A stretch of 64,000 bases of DNA from Deltaproteobacteria bacterium (GTDB lineage Bacteria; Desulfobacterota; DSM-4660; Desulfatiglandales; Desulfatiglandaceae): assembly GCA_019307945.1 (NCBI GenBank), contig JAFDIS010000002.1, positions 26,436 through 90,435 on the forward strand, read 5' to 3'. The number at the start of each line of letters is the position of its first letter. Positions within the stretch are counted from its first letter, which is position 1. The notes under the pieces are model-generated. The model did not search any database. It had not been told where the DNA came from and saw only the letters and a list, made by a program, of their open reading frames with translations. The position numbers and the translations under genes are program-made. Of this stretch, positions 8,553 through 17,434 are shown in pieces.

Positions 8553-9635
8553 CTAGTCATACTCCCCAACCTCCAGAGCGTATCGGTACATCTCCCGCAC
8601 CGCCTCCACGGTGCAGGCGGCGTGTAGGGAATTGCTCGTGGCCAGCATGAAGCCCCCTCCCGCCTTGGCCTGGGCCATGCAACGGTCCACTTCGGCCCGC
8701 ACGCGCGCGAGATCCGTGCCCGTTAGGACGCTGACGCAGTCCACGTTGCCCAGGAGGACCATGCGGTCACCGTACCGCTCCTTGATTCTTCCCAGGTCGT
8801 TTCCGGCAGCCGGCTCGAGTGCGTGCATGCCACGGATTCCCGTCTCAAGGGTCATTTGGATGAGGGGTTCTACGAATCCGTCCGAGTGCCAGATCACCGG
8901 AATCTCCAGGGCCTCCACGATCCTCCGGTAGCAGGGGATGGCCAGTTCCCGGAAATCTTCGGGCGACACGAAGGTCTTGCCCTTGTAAGCCACATCGTCC
9001 CCCATGACCACGAAGTCCACCCCCAGCTCCTGGGCATGCCGGCAAAGGTCAATGAACCAGGTGGTACGCCTGTCCAGGACCTCCCGGACCAGTTCCCGAT
9101 CGTCATAGAGCATGTAGAAGAAATGTTCGAAGCCCATGCTCTCCATGGTCAGGCCGAAGGGCCCCAGGTGGGCGTTCAGGACGTGGGCGCGGTCCGGGTA
9201 TTTTTCCATGACCCGCCGGACTGCGGCAGGTGGCGTTCGTTCTTCCAGGCGCGGTGGGGGGATGAAGCGATCCAGGTCTTCCCTGGTTTTGAGTGCCCCG
9301 GTGATGTAGGAGCCCTTCTCCCAGACCCGGCCGAATTCGTCCACACCGTGCCATCCTGCAAAGACCCCGCCGCCCGTATCGTATCCTTCGGGCACCTCGA
9401 TATTCATGAGTGAGGGAACCAGGGGCATGTCTCCACACCAGCACTGGGCGCGGATGGGGAAGGCATCGATTCCCAGGGCCTCGTAGGCCCGGGCCGGGTT
9501 CCCATTCCCGAAGGCGCGCACGAACCTGGGGTCCATGGAAAAGGTGAATAGAGGTACCCGGTCTGCTTCCTCGTGGTTCAGGGCGGTAAGGACCCTTTCC
9601 CTGGATGTCATGGGCCGTTTTTTCCCGGGCGACAT
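8553..9635 (-). CDS. UroD-family (MtaA-like) cobalamin methyltransferase
   Basis: A 360-residue TIM-barrel protein of the uroporphyrinogen decarboxylase family. Members next to corrinoid proteins are methyltransferases that move a methyl group between a substrate or CoM-like thiol and a corrinoid. Family marks are MTSRERVLTALNHEEADRVP at the N-terminus, the WHSDG metal-site segment at about 250, LGNVDC and SNSLHAA near the C-terminus. The true haem enzyme HemE is unlikely because its conserved N-terminal RQAGR segment is missing. It lies 62 bases downstream of the corrinoid-protein gene on the same strand, so the two form a unit. The methyl donor is unknown. Confidence 0.78.
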   Translation of the reverse strand: MSPGKKRPMTSRERVLTALNHEEADRVPLFTFSMDPRFVRAFGNGNPARAYEALGIDAFPIRAQCWCGDMPLVPSLMNIEVPEGYDTGGGVFAGWHGVDEFGRVWEKGSYITGALKTREDLDRFIPPPRLEERTPPAAVRRVMEKYPDRAHVLNAHLGPFGLTMESMGFEHFFYMLYDDRELVREVLDRRTTWFIDLCRHAQELGVDFVVMGDDVAYKGKTFVSPEDFRELAIPCYRRIVEALEIPVIWHSDGFVEPLIQMTLETGIRGMHALEPAAGNDLGRIKERYGDRMVLLGNVDCVSVLTGTDLARVRAEVDRCMAQAKAGGGFMLATSNSLHAACTVEAVREMYRYALEVGEYD

Positions 9636-9697
9636 GGTTAAGGTTGCCTCCGTGTCTCACGGATGACTTTGTAAAGGCCCCGGGCCTCGAAACGGGC

Positions 9698-10354
9698 TCA
9701 GGCGAGCCCTTGCCCCCTCGCCGCCAAGAGCTCGGCGGCCCTTTCAACGGCAGAGGCCGAGTCGGGCGCGTAGCCGTCGGCCCCGATCCCCTCGGCAAAC
9801 TCCGGGGTCACGGGTGCCCCCCCGACCATGATGATAACCCGCCCCCTGAGGTCCGCCTTTTCCAATGTCTCGACGGTCTTCTTCATGTTGGGCAAGGTAG
9901 TCGTGAGCAGGGAAGAGAGTCCCACCACGTCGGGTTCGTGCTCCGCGATGGCCTCCAAGATGAGGTCCTCGTGGACGTCCACTCCCAGGTCCACCACACT
10001 GTACCCGGCTCCCCGGAACATCATGGCCACCATGTTCTTGCCGATGTCGTGAAGATCAGCCCTCACGCTGGCCAGCAGCACCTTGCCCCTGGGTTTGGCC
10101 CCTGATTGAACCAGGGCGGGCTCCAGCACTTCGAGCCCTGCATTCATGGCCCGGGCCGCGATCATCACCTCGGGCATGTAGATCTCGTCCCGCTTGAAAC
10201 GCTCGCCGATGATTGCCATGGCGGAAACCATGCCCTCCTCCAGGATACGATCGGGCGGAATGCCCTTATCCAGGCATGCTGAAACCAATTCGCGCACTGC
10301 GGGGGCTGCGCCCTTCATGAGAGCCGTGCGGATTTCGATCAGTCGTTTGTCCAT
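9698..10354 (-). CDS. Corrinoid (B12-binding) methyltransferase carrier protein
   Basis: A 218-residue MtbC/MetH-like corrinoid protein. The N-terminal 85 residues form the helical cap (B12-binding_2). The Rossmann-like domain then carries the lower ligand motif in DLHDIGKNMVA (D-x-H-x-x-G), followed by GVDV, SSLLTTTLPNM and GGAP, the usual cofactor pocket. ATG 10354 is preferred: GGAGAACAGAG precedes it and the cap begins there. It pairs with the UroD-like methyltransferase 8553-9635 as methyl carrier. No RamA-type reactivator or third methyltransferase is present in the window. Confidence 0.85.
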   Translation of the reverse strand: MDKRLIEIRTALMKGAAPAVRELVSACLDKGIPPDRILEEGMVSAMAIIGERFKRDEIYMPEVMIAARAMNAGLEVLEPALVQSGAKPRGKVLLASVRADLHDIGKNMVAMMFRGAGYSVVDLGVDVHEDLILEAIAEHEPDVVGLSSLLTTTLPNMKKTVETLEKADLRGRVIIMVGGAPVTPEFAEGIGADGYAPDSASAVERAAELLAARGQGLA

Positions 10355-10464
10355 CTCTGTTCTCCGTCTTATCCTTGCAAGGGGACAAAGCCCTTGACAC
10401 CGGGGAAGCTTGCCTGTGTGATGGAAGGCCCAGGCATCCACCAAGTAGGGAGAGGAGGTTCGTC

Positions 10465-10809
10465 ATGAATCGATATCACAGAAAGGCCCTTCTGGCAATG
10501 TTCATCGCCGTATGCCCCCTTCTGTGGGCGTCCGGGGCCGCGGGGCAATCACTGGGGATGCTTTCCTCCGGGAAGGCGGAAACAGGGATCCTGGCCACGG
10601 GAGGCGGCAGGTTCGTCTTCGGTCAGATTTCCGAATCGGCAAAGGACCAGTATATGCTGGACACCCGGACGGGAAGGCTCTGGCGCATCGGGCACAGCGG
10701 CAAGATCGGGGTGTTCCTCAAACCCATTCCCTACCGATCGGAATCAGGGGAGTGCAACGTTTTGCCGGGTGAAGCCGGGACCTCCAAGGCTCCCGCCAAG
10801 GGCCGTTAG
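10465..10809 (+). CDS. Short secreted protein of unknown function
   Basis: A 114-residue protein with a clear signal peptide (about 1-29, KALLAMFIAVCPLLWASGAAG). The mature part is about 85 residues, with GGRFVFGQISESAKDQYMLDTRTGRLWRI in the middle; this beta-rich stretch with W-R resembles small periplasmic proteins annotated only as hypothetical. A strong AGAGGAGG site lies before ATG 10465. It is convergent with aroA, whose stop is 18 bases away. I do not recognise a function. Confidence 0.6.
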   Translation: MNRYHRKALLAMFIAVCPLLWASGAAGQSLGMLSSGKAETGILATGGGRFVFGQISESAKDQYMLDTRTGRLWRIGHSGKIGVFLKPIPYRSESGECNVLPGEAGTSKAPAKGR

Positions 10810-10826
10810 GGCCGGCCATGCCCTTG

Positions 10827-12104
10827 TCAGGAGCCGGTCCGAAAGGCATGCCATGCGTCCCAGAAGCCGGGATAGGACTTGTCCACGCACCGGGCCCCCG
10901 CGATACGTAGCCCGGGGAGCATCAGGCCCACCACCGCAAGGCTCATGGCGATCCGGTGGTCGTCGTGGGAGGAGATCTTGGCAGGCCGGAGGGGGCGCTT
11001 TCCCGCAATGGCGAGTCCGTCCCGGGACTCCTCCACCTCGCCGCCCAGCCGCTTCCACTCCATCGCCACGGCCCGGAGCCGGTCGCTTTCCTTGAACCGG
11101 AGGTGGGGCACGTTACGGATCACCGTCTTGCCTTCCGCAAAAAGGGCCACGGCCGCCAGGGTGGGCACCATGTCCGGCATGCAGGACATGTCCGCCTCCA
11201 CCGCCCGGAGTCTGCCGCCGCGAACCGTCACGCGGTCGGTGCCCCTTTCAACGGAACAGCCCATCTCTTCCAGGATTCCCAGGAACCCGATGTCCCCCTG
11301 GTGCGTCAGGCGTGGGTCGATATTCGCGGTGGTAACGGAGGCCCCGGACACGGCGGCCCCCGCCCAGAAATAGGAGGCGCTGGATGCGTCCCCTTCGATG
11401 CGAAAATCTCCGGCCCGGTAGGGACGGGGGGCGGAGACCCTAAAGTACCTGTATCCCTCCCGCAGGACCTCCACACCGAAACGGCCCATGACCGCTGTTG
11501 TGAGGTCCACGTAATGCCTGGAGACCAGATCACCCGTGACCTCGATCTCCACGTTTCCGGAAGCGCAGGGAGCAGCCAGCAGCAGGGCGGAGACGAACTG
11601 GCTGCTCCGGTCACCCGCCATGCGGATCTTGCCGCCTGAAAGGCCCCGGCTTCGGACCAGCACAGGCGGAAAACCGCTAGTCGCGGGGAACGAGATCCGG
11701 GCACCGAGGCCTTCTAGGCCAAGGCACAGGCCCCCAATGGGCCTCTCAAGCATCCTTCGGGCACCAGTGAGAAGGTGTTGTCCGGACCCCAGCGCCGATA
11801 CGGCCAACAGGAAGCGGAAGCTGGTCCCGGAGTTTCCCAGGAACAGGGTGGAGGGGTCGGACCGGGCGGGAAACCGGCCGCCGGTTCCCTGGACGATGAT
11901 CTCCCCCTCCCGGAGATCAACGGGGACCCCCAGAGTGCGGAGACCGTTCACGGTGTGCATCGTATCCTCGCAGAGGAGAGGATCAATGATCCTGCTCCGA
12001 CCGTCTGCCAGGGCGGCCGCCACCAGGGCCCTGTGGGTGAGACTCTTGGATGGGGGTATCGGAATCGTAACGGACGGTCCGCCCCCGGATCGATAGGGTT
12101 TCAT
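10827..12104 (-). CDS. aroA: 3-phosphoshikimate 1-carboxyvinyltransferase (EPSP synthase)
   Basis: A 425-residue enzyme for the sixth shikimate step, adding enolpyruvyl from PEP to shikimate 3-phosphate. Marks include PPSKSLTHRAL at the N-terminus, LGNSGTSFRFL (PEP site), GDRSSQFVSALLLAAP, KESDRLRA and DDHRIAMSLAVVGL. ATG 12104 is chosen because it overlaps the aroE stop as ATGA and SIPIPPSKS follows directly. The PEP loop differs from the common GNAGTAMRP: the position equal to E. coli Pro101 is Phe. It is the last gene of the aro operon. Confidence 0.93.
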   Translation of the reverse strand: MKPYRSGGGPSVTIPIPPSKSLTHRALVAAALADGRSRIIDPLLCEDTMHTVNGLRTLGVPVDLREGEIIVQGTGGRFPARSDPSTLFLGNSGTSFRFLLAVSALGSGQHLLTGARRMLERPIGGLCLGLEGLGARISFPATSGFPPVLVRSRGLSGGKIRMAGDRSSQFVSALLLAAPCASGNVEIEVTGDLVSRHYVDLTTAVMGRFGVEVLREGYRYFRVSAPRPYRAGDFRIEGDASSASYFWAGAAVSGASVTTANIDPRLTHQGDIGFLGILEEMGCSVERGTDRVTVRGGRLRAVEADMSCMPDMVPTLAAVALFAEGKTVIRNVPHLRFKESDRLRAVAMEWKRLGGEVEESRDGLAIAGKRPLRPAKISSHDDHRIAMSLAVVGLMLPGLRIAGARCVDKSYPGFWDAWHAFRTGS

Positions 12105-12946
12105 GGCTTGATCGCCTCCAGCACCGCGGTCTTCATCACCTCGAGGGGTGGCTCCAGCCCTGTCCACAGCCTGAATTGCTCGGCCCCTTGAAAAATGAAC
12201 ATGTCCAGCCCGCTCACGGTACGGCATCCCCGGGCCCGGGCCTTTTGAAGGAGAAGCGTATCCCGAGGGTTGTAGACCAGGTCCATGACCACAAGACCCT
12301 TACGCAACACATGGTCCGGCACGGGGCACGTATCCGCGAGGGGGTGCATACCCACCGGTGTGGCATTCACCAGGAGATCGGCACCGAATTCCCACGCCTC
12401 TTGCTCGGCCAGGAATGGACAGTCCAGCTCTTTTGCGAGGCGCTCGCCCCGCTCTCGGGACCGGTTGGAAACGGCCAGGGCAGCTTGGTTCCGGGCCAGG
12501 GTGAATCCCAGGGCCCTGGCCGCGCCCCCGGCACCCACGATGAGGCATGGCATCCCTCGAAGCGCCCCGGGGTCCAGGCAGGTCTCCAGTGCCTTGAGTG
12601 CCCCGTAAGCATCCGTGTTGAAACCCACGAGGAGATCGCCTCGCCTGGCAATGGTGTTCACCGCACCGATCTTCCTTGCCATCTCGTCAACCTGGTCCAG
12701 AAACTCCATGACACTCGTTTTATAGGGCAGGGTGACGCTGAGTCCTTGTAGGTTGAGCGCCCTTGCTCCAGTGACGGCGCCTGCAATGTCACGGGTTTCG
12801 AAGGCCAGGTACAGGGCGTTGAGGCCCACAGCGGCAAAGGCGGCGTTGTGCATGCGTGGGCCCAGTGTGTGGGCCAAAGGGCGGCCCACTAGCCCGTAAA
12901 GGGCGGTGTTGGAATCTATGTGCCTCGAAGTTTTTCCAGAATCCAT
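12101..12946 (-). CDS. aroE: Shikimate dehydrogenase
   Basis: A 281-residue NADP-dependent enzyme reducing 3-dehydroshikimate to shikimate. The shikimate site is seen as GRPLAHTLGPRMHNAAF near the N-terminus (usual S-x-S-x-x-M-H-N, here AHTLGPRMHN), LSVTLPYK with the catalytic Lys, and NTDAYG. The NADP domain begins with LIVGAGGAARAL and includes SNRSRERGERLA. It overlaps aroD by 31 bases and aroA by four, so translation is probably coupled throughout. Confidence 0.92.
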   Translation of the reverse strand: MDSGKTSRHIDSNTALYGLVGRPLAHTLGPRMHNAAFAAVGLNALYLAFETRDIAGAVTGARALNLQGLSVTLPYKTSVMEFLDQVDEMARKIGAVNTIARRGDLLVGFNTDAYGALKALETCLDPGALRGMPCLIVGAGGAARALGFTLARNQAALAVSNRSRERGERLAKELDCPFLAEQEAWEFGADLLVNATPVGMHPLADTCPVPDHVLRKGLVVMDLVYNPRDTLLLQKARARGCRTVSGLDMFIFQGAEQFRLWTGLEPPLEVMKTAVLEAIKP

Positions 12947-13587
12947 CGGGTTTCCTCCAAAGGGAGTTGTCCGGGGGCCGTTTCTTCTCCGGGGTCCAGG
13001 GACGCAAATGTGAAGGATGCCCCCAGGAGAGGAGAAAGGACCCGGCTGGGCCTGCCCAGTTCTCCCAGGCAGAAGGCCACCACCTCTGTACCCAGCCTTC
13101 TGGCCAGGGGGATGAGACTCAGCACCCTCAGGTTGTCCTCGGGCTCCCGGGCCATGGAGACGATTTTGACTCCGTGGGCTCCGCCTGCGGCCATCCTCCT
13201 CAGACGCTCCTCCAGCGCCTGGCGGGAGGGTGTTCCGTTGCGAAGGTGGCAGGAGATCAAAAGCCCCGATTCCCCGCGTCTTTTGGCGATTTCCCGCCGG
13301 AACTCGAGGGGCATGCTGAATTCAACGTCGATCCAGCGGGCGCCCGCCGCGGCGGCCCCGGTAAGTATGCGGACTCGTTCCGCGTAGCCCGCCCGGCCTG
13401 CGCCCCCTTCCTTCCTGGAACGGTAGGTGGCAATGACCGGTTTTTGAGTGGCCGCCACCAGGGCTTCCACGTCAAAGGTCTCCATCAGGTCCAGGCGCAG
13501 TTCCATGAGGTCTGCGACTGGTTCCGCCCTGTGGATCTTGGCCAAGGCCTCAGGAGTGTCCCTGGCCGTGATGGAGACGCAGATCAT
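12916..13587 (-). CDS. aroD: 3-dehydroquinate dehydratase, type I
   Basis: A 223-residue class I enzyme, third shikimate step, forming a Schiff base with dehydroquinate. Visible marks: ELRLDLME near residue 30 (substrate site), PVIATYRS, the catalytic His in LLISCHLRNGTPSR and the Schiff-base Lys in AHGVKIVSMA. Length fits type I (220-255), not the smaller type II. It starts with an ATG overlapping the tyrA stop (ATGA). The final 30 residues after FCLGELGRPSRVLSPLLGASFTFA keep the family C-terminal loop. Confidence 0.9.
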   Translation of the reverse strand: MICVSITARDTPEALAKIHRAEPVADLMELRLDLMETFDVEALVAATQKPVIATYRSRKEGGAGRAGYAERVRILTGAAAAGARWIDVEFSMPLEFRREIAKRRGESGLLISCHLRNGTPSRQALEERLRRMAAGGAHGVKIVSMAREPEDNLRVLSLIPLARRLGTEVVAFCLGELGRPSRVLSPLLGASFTFASLDPGEETAPGQLPLEETRWILEKLRGT

Positions 13588-14375
13588 GCTCTTTCCCCTT
13601 CTTGACGGATGTTTCGGCGGAGCCTTTCGAGGAACTTCTCCATCTCCTCCATGTCCCTTCCCTTTATGATGTGGGTCAGGTAGCGGAGCCGGGAGTTGAT
13701 TCTCTCGATCTGTTCCACCGTGTAGGGATTGAAAAGGATCTCCGCCAGGAGCCTGTCGTCCTCGGAAAGGAGTGCCTTGGCGATCTTCAGGTGCTCGTTG
13801 AAGGTGGTGCCGGGGGCGTCCTGTTTTTTCATGCAGGCCGCGAAAACCAGGGAAGACGCGAAGGGCACGGAAAGGGAGTAGGCGATGGTCCTGTCGTGTT
13901 CCTCGAAGGTGTACTCGTGGAGGTTCAAGCGCAGGCCCGAGTAGAAATCCTTGAAAAAGGCCTTGCCCTCCTCGTCCGACTCCTTGATGATCACCGTGTG
14001 CTGGGAACTGAGGTCGCGGATGTTTGCGAACGTGGGCCCAAACATGGGATGGGTGGAGACGAACCTTCGCCTGGAAGCAGCGTAATAGTCGCGGAGGCCT
14101 GTCTTGACCGAGGCTATGTCGGACAGGATGCAGTCTTCGGGTAGGTGGGGGAGGGCGGCGTCGAATGCCTCCAGCGTCTCCGGGAGGCTTACTGCGTTGA
14201 TGAGGATCCGGGGCTCAAATGCCCGAACCTCTCCTACATCCGTGTACCTTTCGACGCGGAAGAAATACTTTAGTTTCCTGGGGTCGCGATCGTAGACCGC
14301 CACCTCGTGGTCCAGGCACAATTCCTCCACGAGCCAGGCACCCATGCGGCCCGCGCCCATGACGAAGATTCTCAT
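13584..14375 (-). CDS. tyrA: Prephenate dehydrogenase
   Basis: A 263-residue NAD(P)-dependent oxidative decarboxylase making 4-hydroxyphenylpyruvate for tyrosine. The nucleotide fold starts immediately with VMGAGRMGAWL, ILSDIASVK follows, and the catalytic His is in FVSTHPMFGP. ATG 14375 is used because it overlaps the pheA stop as ATGA and the dinucleotide fold begins there; the longer frame is not supported. There is no fused chorismate mutase, which is instead on pheA, and no C-terminal ACT domain is apparent, so feedback by tyrosine is not obvious. Confidence 0.88.
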   Translation of the reverse strand: MRIFVMGAGRMGAWLVEELCLDHEVAVYDRDPRKLKYFFRVERYTDVGEVRAFEPRILINAVSLPETLEAFDAALPHLPEDCILSDIASVKTGLRDYYAASRRRFVSTHPMFGPTFANIRDLSSQHTVIIKESDEEGKAFFKDFYSGLRLNLHEYTFEEHDRTIAYSLSVPFASSLVFAACMKKQDAPGTTFNEHLKIAKALLSEDDRLLAEILFNPYTVEQIERINSRLRYLTHIIKGRDMEEMEKFLERLRRNIRQEGERA

Positions 14376-15427
14376 GGCACCTTCACCTCCTGATAGCATC
14401 CCATCAGTCGGAACCGGGAGGTCACTTTTTTCGCTCGTTCCAGGGCGTCCTTCACCTTTTTTTCCCGGATGGACCCCAGGAAATCCACGAAAAAGGCGTA
14501 TGTCCCGGGCCGGGCCGGAATGGATTCGATCCGGGTGAGGCTGATTCCCTCCCCGGCGAAGACCTCGAGGACCCGGAACAGGGTCCCGGCCTTGTGCTCC
14601 GTGGAAAAGACCACCGAGCACTTATTCCCCGTCTCCTCCCCGTCTTCCCTGGCCAGGACCACGAATCGGGTCACGTTCCGGTCCAGGTCCTCGATGTTTT
14701 CCTTGAGCACATCAAGGCGATAGAGCCTGGCGCAGGCCTCGCTGGCGATGGCGGCCGATCCCCTGGGCCTTTCCTCGGAGAGCATCTTGGCCGCGCCCGC
14801 CGTGTCCGGGTAGTGGATCGGTTCGAGCCTGTTCCGGTTCAAAAACATTCGGCACTGGGCCAGGGCCTTGGGATGGGAGTAGACGGCCCGTATTTCCCGG
14901 TGGTTCGTGTCAGGGAGGACCAGCAGGCAGAGGTGAACGGGCAGTTCCACGGCCGCCACTATGCGCAGGTCACTGCGGATCAGGAGACGGTTCACCTGGT
15001 CCACGGCGCCCCCCAGGGTGTTTTCCACCGGCACGATGCCGTAATCGTAAAGGCCCGATTCCACCCGCTCGAAAACATCGGCGAACCCGGGGCAGGGCAT
15101 GGGCACCAGACCCCCGTCCCAGGCCTGGGCGGCCAGCTCGCTGTAGGCCCCGTGCTCCCCCTGGAACCCGATCAGCCTGTGCTCACGACCCTGCAACGCC
15201 TTGCTCTCCCGTACTATCTCTCCGAAAGCCCGCCCGATGAACTCCCGGCTCAGCAGGGGGGTGGCCCGATTCTCCAGGCCCTCAAACAATTCCTTTTCCC
15301 GTTCCGGGTCTTCGACCCGGGCCTTGTGCCTTCGGGCCGCAAGCACCAGTTCCATCCGCTCGTTGAGCAGGTTCAGGAGACTGGTGTCGACCCGATCGAT
15401 TTCCTCTCTGATACTCTCAAGATTCAT
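14372..15427 (-). CDS. pheA: Bifunctional chorismate mutase / prephenate dehydratase
   Basis: A 351-residue P-protein. Residues 1-85 form an AroQ chorismate mutase (IREEIDRVDTSLLNLLNERM, AARRHKA). The prephenate dehydratase domain follows (GFQGEHGAYSELAAQA; PVENTLGGAVDQV; DRNVTRFVVLA with the TRF motif). A C-terminal ACT domain (NKCSVVFSTEHKAGTLFRVLEVF, then LTRIESIPARPGTYAFFVDF, close to the ESRP Phe-binding motif) suggests feedback by phenylalanine. It overlaps aroB by 11 bases. It supplies phenylpyruvate, and its mutase also feeds TyrA. Confidence 0.93.
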   Translation of the reverse strand: MNLESIREEIDRVDTSLLNLLNERMELVLAARRHKARVEDPEREKELFEGLENRATPLLSREFIGRAFGEIVRESKALQGREHRLIGFQGEHGAYSELAAQAWDGGLVPMPCPGFADVFERVESGLYDYGIVPVENTLGGAVDQVNRLLIRSDLRIVAAVELPVHLCLLVLPDTNHREIRAVYSHPKALAQCRMFLNRNRLEPIHYPDTAGAAKMLSEERPRGSAAIASEACARLYRLDVLKENIEDLDRNVTRFVVLAREDGEETGNKCSVVFSTEHKAGTLFRVLEVFAGEGISLTRIESIPARPGTYAFFVDFLGSIREKKVKDALERAKKVTSRFRLMGCYQEVKVP

Positions 15428-16466
15428 GCAACACCCCTTGCCACCACATATGGGTGATCTCCTCAAGTTCGTGATAATTGATCGGTTCCACCACGGCTTC
15501 GCCCAGACGGTGGAGCCAGACGAAATACAGGTAATCGCCCCGGCGTTTCTTGTCCTTGGCAATCTGCCGGACGAGATTCTCCGGATCCATGGGAGGTCTG
15601 AAAGGCAGCCCCAGATCCCTCAACAGGTCGTACAGTCTGCGGCATTCCGGGGGAGCCAGGAGGCCCCTTGTCGCGGAGAGTCCTGCGGCGATCGCCATGC
15701 CCACGGCCACCGCTTCCCCGTGGGAGAGGCCACCTTCCCTTTCCAGGGCGTGGCCGAAGGTGTGCCCGAAATTGAGAAGCCTCCGCTCACCCCTTTCCCG
15801 TTCGTCCCGGTTCACAACGGCCGCCTTGATCCTGATGGAGTCTGTGACCAGCCTTTCCAAAGCGTCCGGGCTGCGGTTGAGGATCTCGCGGCCGTGGGTT
15901 TCGAGAAAGCCTATGAGCTTCCCGTCGGCGATGGCCCCGTGCTTTACGACCTCAGCCAGGCCGTTTCGAATTTCACGGTGCGGCAGTGTGCCCAGGAGGT
16001 TAACGTCACACAGAACGAACCGGGGCTGGCTGAAGACGCCGATCATGTTCTTGTAGCCCCGGAGGTTGACCCCGTTTTTTCCCCCGACGGCCGCGTCCAC
16101 CTGGGCCAGGAGTGTTGTGGGGATCAGACCGAAAGGGACTCCACGCATGTAGGTAGAGGCCACAAACCCGGTCAGGTCGCAAACGATGCCCCCTCCCATC
16201 CCCACGATGAAGGAGGATCGGTCGCACTCCAGCCGAAGGAGCCCTTCGTAGAGTTCCAGGGCCGCATCCAGGGTCTTGGACCGTTCGCCGGTGCCGGTTT
16301 CGAGGACCTCCATGGGCGGACATTTTTGGCCGTGGGCCTTTCGCACCGGACCGTCCGTGATGAGAATAATCTTGCCGCCGGGCAGATACCGCCCCAGGTT
16401 CTCCAGCCTTTCCCCCGTGACCACCCTGCACCGGCCCGCGGTCCCGCGGATTTCAATGGTTTTCAA
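15417..16466 (-). CDS. aroB: 3-dehydroquinate synthase
   Basis: A 349-residue NAD- and metal-dependent enzyme for the second shikimate step. The diagnostic region [19 protein letters not shown] is followed by [20 protein letters not shown]. The metal ligands are E in GLAEVVKHG and the His residues in [12 protein letters not shown]. Length is at the shorter end of the family but complete. It overlaps aroF by 14 bases. Confidence 0.94.
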   Translation of the reverse strand: MKTIEIRGTAGRCRVVTGERLENLGRYLPGGKIILITDGPVRKAHGQKCPPMEVLETGTGERSKTLDAALELYEGLLRLECDRSSFIVGMGGGIVCDLTGFVASTYMRGVPFGLIPTTLLAQVDAAVGGKNGVNLRGYKNMIGVFSQPRFVLCDVNLLGTLPHREIRNGLAEVVKHGAIADGKLIGFLETHGREILNRSPDALERLVTDSIRIKAAVVNRDERERGERRLLNFGHTFGHALEREGGLSHGEAVAVGMAIAAGLSATRGLLAPPECRRLYDLLRDLGLPFRPPMDPENLVRQIAKDKKRRGDYLYFVWLHRLGEAVVEPINYHELEEITHMWWQGVLHES

Positions 16467-17316
16467 GAGACGCCCTCCCTCCCGCGATCGCCTCGTCTCC
16501 TTCCAGGCACGCCAGGGTGCGCTGGAGCCGCTTCAACTTTCCCATGAGTCCCTCGAACATGTGCGGCGGCATGGCCTGGTCCCTGTCGCAGAGGGCTTCG
16601 CAGGGGTTGCAGTGCACCTCGATGAGGATGCCGTCCGCCCCGGCGGCCATGGCCGCCAGGCTCATGGGTTCGATGATGCTGAGCCTTCCCGTGCCGTGGG
16701 AGGGGTCCACCAGGATGGGCAGGTGGCTGATCTCCTTGATGGAAGGCACGATACTCAAGTCCAGGGTGTTGCGGTTGTAGGTCTCGAAGGTCCTGATGCC
16801 ACGCTCGCAAAGGATGACGTTCGGGTTGCCCCCGGCCAGGATGTACTCCGCGCAGTTGAGCCATTCCTTGAGGGTGGAGTACATGCCGCGTTTGAGCAGG
16901 ACGGGCGTTTGCACTTTCCCTACCTCTTTCAGCAGGGAGTAGTTCTGCATATTTCTCGTTCCTATCTGAAGGACGTCGGCGTATTCACACACCCAGGTTA
17001 CGTCCCGGGGGTCGGTCACCTCCGTGACCACGGGAAGTCCAGTCACCCGCCTGGCCTTTTCCAGGATCTTGAGACCCTCAAGCCCCAGCCCCTGGAAGTC
17101 GTAAGGTGAGGTGCGCGGCTTGAAAGCGCCGCCCCTGAGCATGTTGGCGCCGGCCTCCTTTACCTTGATGGCGGTCCCGATGGTCTGCTCCTCGCTCTCC
17201 ACGCTGCAAGGTCCGGCGATCACCACGAATTCTTCTCCGATCCTGACGCCTCCCACCTGAATCACGGTCCGTTTGTTCGGCCTGCCGTTGCAGGTCGCAA
17301 GCTTGAGGTTCTTCAT
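16453..17316 (-). CDS. aroF: DAHP synthase, type I-beta (KDO8PS-like)
   Basis: A 287-residue enzyme for the first shikimate step, condensing PEP and erythrose 4-phosphate. Marks are [49 protein letters not shown] and [11 protein letters not shown] 17316 follows GGGAGATCAAACC; the fold starts about 28 residues later. It lacks the N-terminal ferredoxin-like/ACT regulatory domain found in feedback-controlled members such as the Thermotoga enzyme, so it may be insensitive to aromatic amino acids. Control by the attenuator at 19059-19198 would then matter more. Confidence 0.92.
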   Translation of the reverse strand: MKNLKLATCNGRPNKRTVIQVGGVRIGEEFVVIAGPCSVESEEQTIGTAIKVKEAGANMLRGGAFKPRTSPYDFQGLGLEGLKILEKARRVTGLPVVTEVTDPRDVTWVCEYADVLQIGTRNMQNYSLLKEVGKVQTPVLLKRGMYSTLKEWLNCAEYILAGGNPNVILCERGIRTFETYNRNTLDLSIVPSIKEISHLPILVDPSHGTGRLSIIEPMSLAAMAAGADGILIEVHCNPCEALCDRDQAMPPHMFEGLMGKLKRLQRTLACLEGDEAIAGGRASLENH

Positions 17317-17434
17317 GGTTTGATCTCCCTTCTCAATCTCTTTCCTTTCCCGGGCAAGCCCCGGGCGGCAGGAAACGACTCCTCCTGGAAAGGGCATCTT
17401 CAGATAAGGCCCGAATCTCTTCTCATGGTCTCCC

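Noticed and set aside
8553..9635. Haem biosynthesis enzyme HemE
   Set aside because: The conserved N-terminal substrate segment of HemE is missing and the neighbour is a corrinoid protein, which points to a methyltransferase.
15201..16547. 448-residue plus-strand frame
   Set aside because: Mirror of aroB and pheA with no recognisable domain.
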